From NCBI RefSeq assembly GCF_040907265.1, contig NZ_JBFOHP010000002.1, forward strand, positions 1,798,001-1,862,000: 64,000 nucleotides of DNA, read 5' to 3'. The translations under genes were made by a program, and so were the position numbers. Under the pieces are notes generated by a model. The model ran no database searches. It saw only the letters and a program-made list of their open reading frames with translations, and had not been told where the DNA came from. Position 1 is the stretch's first letter, and each line of letters starts with the position of its first letter. This stretch comes from Streptomyces sclerotialus. GTDB taxonomy: Bacteria > Actinomycetota > Actinomycetes > Streptomycetales > Streptomycetaceae. Of this stretch, positions 17,299 through 26,343 are shown piece after piece.

Positions 17299-17355
17299 GA
17301 GACAGATCGTACGCCAATGAGACATCATTGTCTCACCAAGGTCGCCGCAGTCTCA
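17298..17355 (-). promoter_or_regulatory. Nested palindromic operator and promoter of the tetR-MFS operon
   Basis: Inner palindrome tgagaca-tcat-tgtctca at 17318-17335 is flanked by two outer half-sites, tgagaca at 17298-17304 and gtctca at 17350-17355, on the same dyad centre. Like half-sites are exactly 20 bp apart, about two helical turns. The minus-strand promoter inside it is GAGACA (17334-17329), 17 bp, TACGAT (17311-17306), placing +1 at or near the tetR ATG. Confidence 0.75.
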
Positions 17356-17379
17356 TCGCAGTCCACCGGACCACACAAA

Positions 17380-17420
17380 AGCGGCCGCCGCCCGGTCAGG
17401 GAGACCGGACGGCGGCCGCT
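17380..17420 (-). terminator. Hairpin after argH
   Basis: Arms 17380-17397 and 17403-17420 form an 18-bp stem with one mismatch and a 5-nt loop, starting 14 bp after the argH stop on the minus strand. Confidence 0.85.
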
Positions 17421-17434
17421 GCCGCTTCAGGGAG

Positions 17435-18880
<1,446 letters not shown>

Positions 18881-18901
18881 TCAAAGCTGATGTCGTGTAC
18901 C

Positions 18902-18934
18902 GCCGCCTCCCCGCCGGACGGGCGGGGAGGCGGC
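18902..18934 (-). terminator. 14-bp hairpin between argG and argH
   Basis: Perfect arms 18902-18915 and 18921-18934 with a 5-nt loop lie in the 97-bp argG-argH gap. It could attenuate read-through into argH or protect the argG mRNA end; argH may also have its own promoter in the short gap. Confidence 0.7.
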
Positions 18935-18965
18935 AGTGCGGTACGGACGTTACCGGGTCGGCCGG

Positions 18966-20159
18966 TCAGGCCAGGTCGCGCTTGGCGGCGATCTTGCTCG
19001 ACATGCCGAAGATCTCGATGAAGCCCTTCGACAGCGACTGGTCGAAGGTGTCGCCCGTGTCGTACGTCGCCAGGTTGAAGTCGTACAGCGACTGGTCGGA
19101 CTTCCGGCCGGTGACGACGGCGCGGCCGCCGTGCAGGGTCATCCGGATGTCACCGGAGACGGCCTGGTTCGCCTCGGCGATGAAGCCGTCCAGGGCGCGC
19201 TTGAGCGGCGAGAACCACAGGCCGTCGTAGACCAGCTCGCCCCAGCGCTGCTCGACCTGCCGCTTGTAGCGGGCCAGCTCGCGCTCGACGGTGACGTTCT
19301 CCAGCTCCTGGTGGGCGGTGATCAGGGCGATCGCGCCGGGGGCCTCGTAGACCTCCCGGGACTTGATGCCGACCAGCCGGTCCTCGACCATGTCGATCCG
19401 GCCGACGCCCTGGGCGCCGGCCCGCTCGTTCAGCTGCTGGATCGCCTGGAGGACGGTGACGGGCCTGCCGTCGATCGCGACCGGCACGCCTTCCTTGAAG
19501 GTGATGACGACCTCGTCGGCGTCGCGCGGCGTGGCGGGGTTCGCGGTGTACTCGTACACGTCCTCGATGGGCGCGTTCCAGATGTCCTCCAGGAAGCCGG
19601 TCTCCACGGCCCGCCCGAAGACGTTCTGGTCGATGGAGTACGGCGACTTCTTGGTGGTCGCGATCGGGAGGTTCTTCTCCTCGCAGAAGGCGATCGCCTT
19701 GTCCCGCGTCATCGCGTAGTCCCGCACCGGGGCGATGCACTTCAGGTCGGGAGCGAGGGAGGAGATGCCCGCCTCGAACCGGACCTGGTCGTTGCCCTTG
19801 CCGGTGCAGCCGTGCGCGACGGTCGTCGCGCCGTGCTTCTTCGCGGCGGCGACCAGGTGCTTGACGATGACCGGCCGGGAGAGGGCGGAGACCAGCGGGT
19901 ACCGGTCCATGTACAGCGCATTGGCCTTGACCGCCGGGAGGCAGTACTCGTCGGCGAACTCGTCCTTGGCGTCCGCGACCTCGGCCTCGACCGCACCGCA
20001 GGCGAGCGCGCGCTTGCGGATGACGTCCAGGTCCTCGCCGCCCTGGCCGACGTCCACCGCGACGGCGATGACCTCGGCGCCCGTCTCCTCGGCGATCCAG
20101 CCGATGCAGACGGAGGTGTCCAGGCCGCCCGAGTAGGCGAGTACGACGCGCTCGGTCAC
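18966..20159 (-). CDS. argG: Argininosuccinate synthase
   Basis: A 397-aa enzyme joining citrulline and aspartate with ATP to form argininosuccinate. The N-type ATP pyrophosphatase P-loop is [13 protein letters not shown], and [14 protein letters not shown] is the second family signature. The GTG at 20159 is preferred because AAGGAG lies 6 nt before it; the frame extends to an ATG at 20180 without SD. It is upstream of and co-directional with argH. The promoter carries an ARG-box-like site matching one at argC. Confidence 0.97.
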   Translation of the reverse strand: MTERVVLAYSGGLDTSVCIGWIAEETGAEVIAVAVDVGQGGEDLDVIRKRALACGAVEAEVADAKDEFADEYCLPAVKANALYMDRYPLVSALSRPVIVKHLVAAAKKHGATTVAHGCTGKGNDQVRFEAGISSLAPDLKCIAPVRDYAMTRDKAIAFCEEKNLPIATTKKSPYSIDQNVFGRAVETGFLEDIWNAPIEDVYEYTANPATPRDADEVVITFKEGVPVAIDGRPVTVLQAIQQLNERAGAQGVGRIDMVEDRLVGIKSREVYEAPGAIALITAHQELENVTVERELARYKRQVEQRWGELVYDGLWFSPLKRALDGFIAEANQAVSGDIRMTLHGGRAVVTGRKSDQSLYDFNLATYDTGDTFDQSLSKGFIEIFGMSSKIAAKRDLA

Positions 20160-20189
20160 GGGATTCTCCTTACGGTCCATGCACTGACA

Positions 20190-20224
20190 GGTATAACTAT
20201 GCAGTCCTCCGTATGTTTCGTCAA
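20190..20224 (-). promoter_or_regulatory. argG promoter with ARG-box-like operator
   Basis: On the minus strand TTGACG (20224-20219), 17 bp and CATAGT (20201-20196) form a promoter. The element TGCATAGTTATACC (20203-20190) overlaps the -10. The same pattern, GCAT-N3-TATAC, is at the argC promoter. ArgR boxes have AT-rich palindromes of this kind, so ArgR repression is likely. Confidence 0.65.
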
Positions 20225-20256
20225 CAGTGCAGGTCAGGAGGGGTGCGCTAGACCTC

Positions 20257-20625
20257 TCAGACGCCCTTGTGCAGCAGTTCCACGAGCACCGTCGTATGGC
20301 TGAGGTCCAGTTCCCTGGTCGCCGTCAGCAGGGTGACCGGCCCCTGCCCGGCCAGCTCCCGCAGCTCCCGCAGCGCACCCCGCGCCGGCTCCGCCGCCAG
20401 CTCCGCCCGATAGCGCTCGGCGAACTCCTCGTACGCCGCCGCCCGGTGCCCGTACCACTTGCGCAGTTCCGACGAGGGCGCGACGTCCTTCAGCCAGGCG
20501 TCCAGGCGCGCCGCCTCCTTCGACAGGCCGCGCGGCCACAGCCGGTCGACCAGCACCCGCGCCCCGTCGCCGGACTCCACCCGCTCGTACACCCGGCGCA
20601 CCCGTACGTCCGCGACCTCGCTCAT
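20257..20625 (-). CDS. DUF488-family protein
   Basis: A 122-aa protein with the DUF488 (YeaO-like) signature: an N-terminal [10 protein letters not shown] strand, [13 protein letters not shown], the Trp/Tyr-rich LRKWYGHR, and [18 protein letters not shown]. The family has no established reaction. The ATG at 20625 lacks a clear SD. It is convergent with nothing; argG lies downstream on the same strand, 97 bp away, with its own promoter. Confidence 0.8.
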   Translation of the reverse strand: MSEVADVRVRRVYERVESGDGARVLVDRLWPRGLSKEAARLDAWLKDVAPSSELRKWYGHRAAAYEEFAERYRAELAAEPARGALRELRELAGQGPVTLLTATRELDLSHTTVLVELLHKGV

Positions 20626-20703
20626 AGCCGCATTGAAACACCGGAGCACCCCGTACGCGCGGCATCGCCGGTGGCCCGATCCGCCGCCTCCCCGACCCCG
20701 TTT

Positions 20704-20732
20704 TTGGCGCACGGGGCCGGACAGGGTAAATT
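20704..20732 (+). promoter_or_regulatory. Promoter of tRNA-Pro
   Basis: TTGGCG (20704-20709), 17-bp spacer and TAAATT (20727-20732), in an AT-rich island unusual for this region. The tRNA begins 44 bp after the -10 box. Confidence 0.65.
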
Positions 20733-20776
20733 TCTTCTGCACGCACCGGCCGGGGAACCCGGACCGGAGCAGGCAC

Positions 20777-20850
<74 letters not shown>

Positions 20851-20936
20851 CGGTGTTTTTGCAGCTCAGGGGTCATCTTCGGATGGCCCCTGAGGCGTTT
20901 CCGGCTATCGCGGCCGAGCAGGCCGTACGGGCCGGG

Positions 20937-23900
20937 TCAGCCGCGGACGCGGATGATCCCCCACACCCCCTCCGACAGCGTCCAGCGCAGCACTCCGCTG
21001 CGGTACGCGTAGTCGCCGGGGCCGCCGGCCGTCAGGTCCAGGGTCCGTACGCTGCCGGGGCTCAGCGCACCGAGGGAGCCGACCCGCGGGCGGCGCAGGT
21101 GTTCCTCCATCGGCCAGGTCGCGCCGTGCACCTCGAAGCTGTGGTTGCGCGGCTTGTCCGTGCCGAAGACGAGGTGCAGACGGATGCGGTCGCCCGATCG
21201 GCACTCCAGCAGTGGTGTCGGCGGGCGTGGGTCGGCCAGCGACGGGCGGGACGGCACCAGGTGGGCGCTGCGGTAGTTGATGCCCTTCTGGCCCGCGTCC
21301 TCGGGGTCGTCCTGCAGATCGCGCACCGGCTGGTCGGGGTCGCCGTCGTGGTAGTGCCGCATGCCGTCCTGGACGATCAGGACCAGCTCGTGGACCGGCG
21401 GCCCGTCCGGCCCGCGCAGCAGGGTCCGCGCCCCGGTCCAGCGCTCGGGCGTGACCTCGGCCGGCTCGACGATCAGCGCGCCGACCAGCCCGCGGTGGCG
21501 GTGGGTGCGCAGGTCGGCGCGGTCCTGAAGGAGGACGGCGCCGGGCGTGTCGGCGTACCAGCGGTACACGATCTCGTCGCCCGGGCCCACCGTGCCGTCG
21601 GGGTTGCGCCCGATGTGCGCCCCGTCGCCGGTCCGTACGTCGTAGCGGACCAGGCCGCCCGCGTGCAGCGACACCCGCTGGGAGATCTCCCGGGTCGCGG
21701 GGTCGTCCTTGGCGGGCAGCGGCGGGTCGAACGGGGTGGGCGTCAGCGGCACCGCCAGTTCGTTGCGGAGCCGGATCTCCGCCCATTCGCCGACCCGGCA
21801 GCGGATGATCAGCGGCTCGTTCTCGGGCTGGCCGTCGGTGCGGTACTCCACGCCGAACGGGTCGGAGCGCTGGTCGCTGTAGCGCAGCTCCTTGCTCCGG
21901 GCGCGCACCCGGTAGCGCCGGGCCTGTGCGGAGCGGAACGGCGGCAGTGCGTCGGCGGTGCGGCGGCCGGGCAGCGGCGGCAGGTCCGGCTGTTCCTCCT
22001 CGTGCAGCCGGAAGAGCCCCCAGCACCCCATCCAGGTGTCGTCGATGCCGGCGAAGAGCCACAGGTAGTCGCCAGGGCCGCGGTACTCGTCCAGGTGGAA
22101 GCTGAACGCCTCGGAGATGCCCAGCGTCTGGTGGTCGCGCAGCGGTGATGCGGGGTCGTCGCGCCAGGCCCGCCAGCGCATGCCGTGCACCATCAGGCCG
22201 TGCTGCTCCTCGTGGGAGCCCTGGTAGAGCCGCAGCCGGACCGGTTCGCCGGGGTAGCCGCGCAGCAGTGGCGTACCGGGGTCGCCGTGCTTGTCGCTGG
22301 AGAACCAGTCGGCCGGTTCGTCGCCCCTCTCGTGCAGCGGTTCGCAGCGGTAGCCGACGGCCATCGCGCCGTGGTCCTCCAGCTGGCCGGGGAATTCCGG
22401 CGGGTTGATCGGGTCGTCGCGGCCGTCCTTGCGCTCGAAGAGCGGGACGAAGTCGGCGACGCCGAGGATCTGTTCGCGGAAGGCCGTGCCGTCCGGGAGC
22501 CGCACCACCGCCTGGTTGGCGTTGCGCACCTCGCGGTCGTGGTCGTGCGGGTCGACCCACACGGCGCCCTCCGGTTCGGCGATCATGCTGCCGAACAGGC
22601 CGTGCCGCTGCCGCTCGTTGGCGAGCAGGTGGTCGTGGAAGAAGACGACGCCGAACTCCTCGTCGCAGTACCAGCGGTACATCCAGGAGTTGTAGCGGGC
22701 GAAGTCCTCGGCGCCCTGGTCGGTGGTGGTGGTACCGGAGAGGTAGTTCCAGCCCACGCTGGCGCCGTCCGACACCAGCGGATCGAACTTGACCAGGTGT
22801 ACGTGCAGTCCGCATTCGGGCTGGAAGGGCAGTACCTGGTCGAAGGCGGTCTCCTCCTGGCAGCCGACCGGCAGCGCGTTGGTCAGCGTGAACTCCAGCA
22901 CCTCGCCCTTGCGCCCGCGGATCGCGATCGGCTGGACCTGCCGGTGGCCTTCGGCCAGCTGCCGCCGGAACTCCTCGACGCCGCCGGCCTCGTCGATCTC
23001 CTCCTTGAGCGCGAAGAGGTGGCCGCGCGGGTCGTACCACCGGCTGCCGTGCCCGGCGTCCCCGCCCGGGTGGCCGTTGCCGCCGTCGAAGTACGTGACC
23101 GGCGCCTCCAGCACGACGAGGTGGTAGCGGCGGACCGGCGGGGTGACACCCGCGGGCGTCACCCTGGTGAACGCCTCGCCCGGCTGCGGGTCGTCGACGA
23201 ACGCCGCGCGCTCCAGGGCGGTGGGCTCCCGGCCCATGCCCTCCGGCATGTGCGGGGTGCGCGGCGGGCGGGGCGACTTCTGCGGGAACTCGGCGGGGAT
23301 GAAGGCGGGGTATCCCGGCCGCTCGGCGGTCGGCGGCTGCGGCTGCTCGGGGTTGCCGGGCAGCGGCCGCAGGGCCGCGATCGGCGTCCCGTCGGGGTAA
23401 CGCCCCGACCCGTCCTGCAGCGTGTCGAAGATCCGCCAGATGCCCCACATCCCGGAGTGGAAGTGCGGATACAGGTGACAGTGGAAGATCGCGTCACCGT
23501 ACGCGCGCTGGGCCGAGCCGGCGGTCGTCTCGATGGTGAAGGCCTGCTGCGGGCCGATGGAGATGGAGTCGATCAGCGGCGAGTCGTCGTTGCCGGGCAC
23601 CGCCCGCCACTGGTGCAGGTGCAGGTGGAAGACGTGCGTCTCCTTGATCCCGGCGTGCACCAGCCGGATCCGCGTACGGTCCCCCCGGTAGGCGCGCAGC
23701 AGCGGGGTCGACGGGTCGCCGAACAGCCAGGAGCTGTGGTGCTGTTCCTCGCCGACGATCTGGTCGCGCACCGGGTCGAGCTCCCCGCTCGCCAGCATCC
23801 GCTCGTAGGCGAACGCGCGCCAGCCCATCGGCTCGGTGCGGTAGCTCATCAGCATCATCGACGCGGCGTGCCCGTCGTCGTGCCCGCCCCCGTGCCCGCC

Positions 23901-24653
23901 GTTGCCCGGGTCCTGGTCGCCGAAGAGGTCGGGCGCCAGCCGCTCCCCGCCCGCGGCCACGGAGTGGGTGTGCGGGCGCGGCAGGTCACAGTGGTACCGC
24001 GGGTGCGGCGGCAGGACGGGGTTGTGGTTGTGCGTCTCGTCGTGCATGAACACCGCGTACTCGCGGAAGCTCGGCCCGCCGGGCACGTGCACGTCCGCGT
24101 ACAGGCCGGACGCCAGCGGCCCGCCGGTGACCGGGTCGGTCCAGGTCGCGCCACGCGGCTCCACGATCAGCGCGCCGAACAGGCCGTGCGCGTTCGAGCC
24201 GTGCTCGGCGCCGCGCAGGTCGGCGAGGTCGCCGAAGAAGAAGGTTCCTTCCTCGTCACACCGCCAGACGTAGGTCCGGCGGCCGCCGTCCGGTGCGGCG
24301 GCGGAGTCCGGGTTCCTGCCGACCTGGCCGCCGTCCGCTTCGAGGACGTCGTAGCCGACGCCCTGGGCGTGGATACCGGCGCGCTGCGGCAGTTCGTTGC
24401 GGAACCGCACCACGACCTTGTCGCCGACGTTGGCACGCAGCACGAGCGGCCGGACGAGCGGGTGCGGCTCCGGGAGCCGCTCCGGCTCCTCGATCGGGTG
24501 CGGGAACGGGTCCGGGAAGCTCTCCCGGACCCTGCGCAGCTCGGGCTCGTCCGCCGCGAGCGCGTAGATCATCCCGTCCGGGTCGTGGTCCCCCCACGTG
24601 TCGTACACAATCGGAACTTGAAGTGCCACCACATCGTATGTCCGTAATGCCAT
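20937..24653 (-). CDS. Giant six-domain multicopper oxidase-like protein (MnxG/ceruloplasmin type)
   Basis: A 1238-aa protein built of about three cupredoxin pairs, far longer than usual 500-aa laccases and close to the six-domain manganese oxidase MnxG. Copper-ligand motifs include FHLHLHQW (about residue 345), FHCHLYPHFHSGMWGIW (about 390), GLHVHLVKFDP (about 620), VVFFHDHLLANE (about 675) and GLMVHGMRWRAW (about 825). Domain-closing GLFGALIVEP-type motifs recur. The last pair is poorer in His, perhaps structural. No signal peptide or Tat motif is present. ATG 24653 follows AGGGGGA at about 8 nt; codon 3 is TTA, rare in Streptomyces. A 19-bp palindrome lies 25 bp upstream. No MnxE/F-like partner was seen. 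Oxidation of Mn(II) or another metal is inference. Confidence 0.85.
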   Translation of the reverse strand: MALRTYDVVALQVPIVYDTWGDHDPDGMIYALAADEPELRRVRESFPDPFPHPIEEPERLPEPHPLVRPLVLRANVGDKVVVRFRNELPQRAGIHAQGVGYDVLEADGGQVGRNPDSAAAPDGGRRTYVWRCDEEGTFFFGDLADLRGAEHGSNAHGLFGALIVEPRGATWTDPVTGGPLASGLYADVHVPGGPSFREYAVFMHDETHNHNPVLPPHPRYHCDLPRPHTHSVAAGGERLAPDLFGDQDPGNGGHGGGHDDGHAASMMLMSYRTEPMGWRAFAYERMLASGELDPVRDQIVGEEQHHSSWLFGDPSTPLLRAYRGDRTRIRLVHAGIKETHVFHLHLHQWRAVPGNDDSPLIDSISIGPQQAFTIETTAGSAQRAYGDAIFHCHLYPHFHSGMWGIWRIFDTLQDGSGRYPDGTPIAALRPLPGNPEQPQPPTAERPGYPAFIPAEFPQKSPRPPRTPHMPEGMGREPTALERAAFVDDPQPGEAFTRVTPAGVTPPVRRYHLVVLEAPVTYFDGGNGHPGGDAGHGSRWYDPRGHLFALKEEIDEAGGVEEFRRQLAEGHRQVQPIAIRGRKGEVLEFTLTNALPVGCQEETAFDQVLPFQPECGLHVHLVKFDPLVSDGASVGWNYLSGTTTTDQGAEDFARYNSWMYRWYCDEEFGVVFFHDHLLANERQRHGLFGSMIAEPEGAVWVDPHDHDREVRNANQAVVRLPDGTAFREQILGVADFVPLFERKDGRDDPINPPEFPGQLEDHGAMAVGYRCEPLHERGDEPADWFSSDKHGDPGTPLLRGYPGEPVRLRLYQGSHEEQHGLMVHGMRWRAWRDDPASPLRDHQTLGISEAFSFHLDEYRGPGDYLWLFAGIDDTWMGCWGLFRLHEEEQPDLPPLPGRRTADALPPFRSAQARRYRVRARSKELRYSDQRSDPFGVEYRTDGQPENEPLIIRCRVGEWAEIRLRNELAVPLTPTPFDPPLPAKDDPATREISQRVSLHAGGLVRYDVRTGDGAHIGRNPDGTVGPGDEIVYRWYADTPGAVLLQDRADLRTHRHRGLVGALIVEPAEVTPERWTGARTLLRGPDGPPVHELVLIVQDGMRHYHDGDPDQPVRDLQDDPEDAGQKGINYRSAHLVPSRPSLADPRPPTPLLECRSGDRIRLHLVFGTDKPRNHSFEVHGATWPMEEHLRRPRVGSLGALSPGSVRTLDLTAGGPGDYAYRSGVLRWTLSEGVWGIIRVRG

Positions 24654-24677
24654 GAGGCATCCCCCTGTGATGTGAAG

Positions 24678-24696
24678 TGTCATACGTCGTATGACA
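24678..24696 (-). promoter_or_regulatory. 19-bp perfect palindrome upstream of the multicopper oxidase
   Basis: TGTCATACG-T-CGTATGACA is a perfect dyad 25 bp before the oxidase ATG, where a core promoter would be. A partial copy (tcgtatgtccg) lies in the first codons at 24634-24644. It looks like an operator for a dimeric regulator not encoded in the window. Confidence 0.7.
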
Positions 24697-24882
24697 TGGA
24701 CCTAGACGGCCCTTCACGTCACCCGGGTTGCCCACGGACGGACGGCACCAGGAGCCCCGGAAGCACGGCGGCGCGCCGCGGCGCGGTCCCCTCGTTGCGG
24801 TAAGCCCCCTGCGCGACGAGACGAGCGGCACTCCGCCCCCGGACCACGCCGACGCGCCCCTCCGCGCCCGCCCGCCTCCGTA

Positions 24883-26214
24883 TCAGTCCCCGGGCTCCCG
24901 GTCCGCGCGGTGCATGAGGGTGGTGGCGCCGCCGGGGAGGTGGCCGGCCGGGTCGCGGCGGCCTACCGTGCCGTGGCCGAGTACGCCGTGGTCGTAGGCG
25001 GTCTCGGCGTGGATCGTCTGGTCCAGGCCGGTCCGTTCGTGCTCGGGGGCCGCGCGGAAGCCCATGACCTTGTCGATGGCCTTGCCGAGGGCGTAGCTGA
25101 CGAGGAAGGCGTACGCGCCGGTGGCGAGCACGGCGACGAGCTGCTTGCCGAGCTGCCCCGCTCCGCCGCCGGAGAGCAGGCCTGCCGGTCCTCCGGTCAT
25201 GTCCGAGGTCGCGAAGAAGCCGATGAGCAGCGTGCCGATGACACCGGCGACGAGGTGGACGCCGACGACGTCGAGCGAGTCGTCGTAGCCGAAGCGGAAC
25301 TTCCAGTTGACGGCGTAGGAGCAGACCACGCCCGCGACCAGGCCGATGGCGAGGGCGCCCCAGATGCCGACCGAGCCGCAGGACGGGGTGATCGCGACGA
25401 GGCCGGCGACCGCTCCGGAGGCCGCGCCGAGGGTGGTGGCGTGCGCGTCCCGGCGCTTCTCCACCAGCAGCCAGCCGAGCAGACCGGTGCAGCCGGCCGC
25501 CTGGGTGTTGAGCAGCGCCATGGCGGCCTTGCCGTCAGCGGCGACGGCGGACCCCGCGTTGAAACCGAACCAGCCGAACCAGAGCAGACCGGCGCCCAGG
25601 ACCACCAGCGGCAGGCTGTGCGGCCGCATCGCTTCCTTGCCGAAACCGAGCCGCGGCCCGAGCACCAGGGCGAGAGCCAGACCGGAGGCCCCGCAGTTCA
25701 CCTCGACGACGGTGCCGCCCGCGAAGTCCAGCGCGCCCAGCTTGTCCAGGATCCAGCCGCCGGGCGCGAACACCCAGTGGGCGACCGGTACGTAGACGAG
25801 CAGGGTCCAGAGCGCGGCGAAGGCCACCCACGCACCGAACCGGGCGCGGTCAGCGATGGCGCCGCTGATCAGGGAGACGGTCAGGATCGCGAAGGTGAGC
25901 TGGAAGGCGGCGAAGAGGGCGGTCGGCACGGTGCCGGTGACGCTCTTCGGGCCGATGCCGTGCATGCCGAGGTGGTCCAGGCCGCCGATCAGGCCTGCGC
26001 CGGTGTCCGGGGCGAAGACCAGGCTGTATCCGATCGCGAGCCAGACGACCGTGACGACGGCGATGGCGGTGAAGCTCATCATGAGCATGTTCAGCACGCT
26101 CTTGGCGCGCACCATGCCGCCGTAGAACAGCGCCAGCCCCGGCGTCATCAGCAGGACCAGCGCGGTGGCGGCCAGCAGCCAGGCGGTGTCCCCGGAGTCG
26201 ATTCCGGCAGGCAT
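24883..26214 (-). CDS. amtB: Ammonium transporter, with Glu at the first twin-His position
   Basis: A 443-aa Amt/Mep/Rh channel that passes ammonium through the membrane, with 11 hydrophobic segments and family blocks LMTPGLALFYGGMVRAKSVL and GLLWFGWFGFNAGSA. In the conserved GGTVVHxN block the first twin-His residue is Glu171 (GGTVVEVNCG, codon GAG at 25704-25702). The second His is kept in VVGVHLVAGVIG. Glu at this site is known from fungal Mep1/Mep3. The ATG at 26214 has GGGAAGG 9 nt upstream; TTG at 26223 is too close to it. The 40-residue C-terminal tail is hydrophilic and extended. No glnK or glnD is adjacent, so this is likely a second paralogue. Confidence 0.92.
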   Translation of the reverse strand: MPAGIDSGDTAWLLAATALVLLMTPGLALFYGGMVRAKSVLNMLMMSFTAIAVVTVVWLAIGYSLVFAPDTGAGLIGGLDHLGMHGIGPKSVTGTVPTALFAAFQLTFAILTVSLISGAIADRARFGAWVAFAALWTLLVYVPVAHWVFAPGGWILDKLGALDFAGGTVVEVNCGASGLALALVLGPRLGFGKEAMRPHSLPLVVLGAGLLWFGWFGFNAGSAVAADGKAAMALLNTQAAGCTGLLGWLLVEKRRDAHATTLGAASGAVAGLVAITPSCGSVGIWGALAIGLVAGVVCSYAVNWKFRFGYDDSLDVVGVHLVAGVIGTLLIGFFATSDMTGGPAGLLSGGGAGQLGKQLVAVLATGAYAFLVSYALGKAIDKVMGFRAAPEHERTGLDQTIHAETAYDHGVLGHGTVGRRDPAGHLPGGATTLMHRADREPGD

Positions 26215-26309
26215 GTGCGTCAACCTTCCCGCCCGGCGGTGACGGCAGGAGGGGCCGCCGGGCCAGGGAAGAGAGTGACCCGCCGCAATTTCCGGTATCG
26301 AACATCGAC

Positions 26310-26343
26310 GTTTCGCCGACGTTTCGCGTTACCGCGGCGTTTC
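26310..26343 (-). promoter_or_regulatory. Degenerate GlnR-like box upstream of amtB
   Basis: On the minus strand GAAAC-n6-GTAAC (26343-26328) is followed, after GC, by GAAAC-n6-GAAAC (26325-26310). Streptomyces GlnR boxes alternate gTnAC and GAAAC with 6-nt spacers. The pieces match but the middle spacing is off. It lies about 100 bp before amtB and runs into the end of the upstream ligase gene. Confidence 0.4.
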
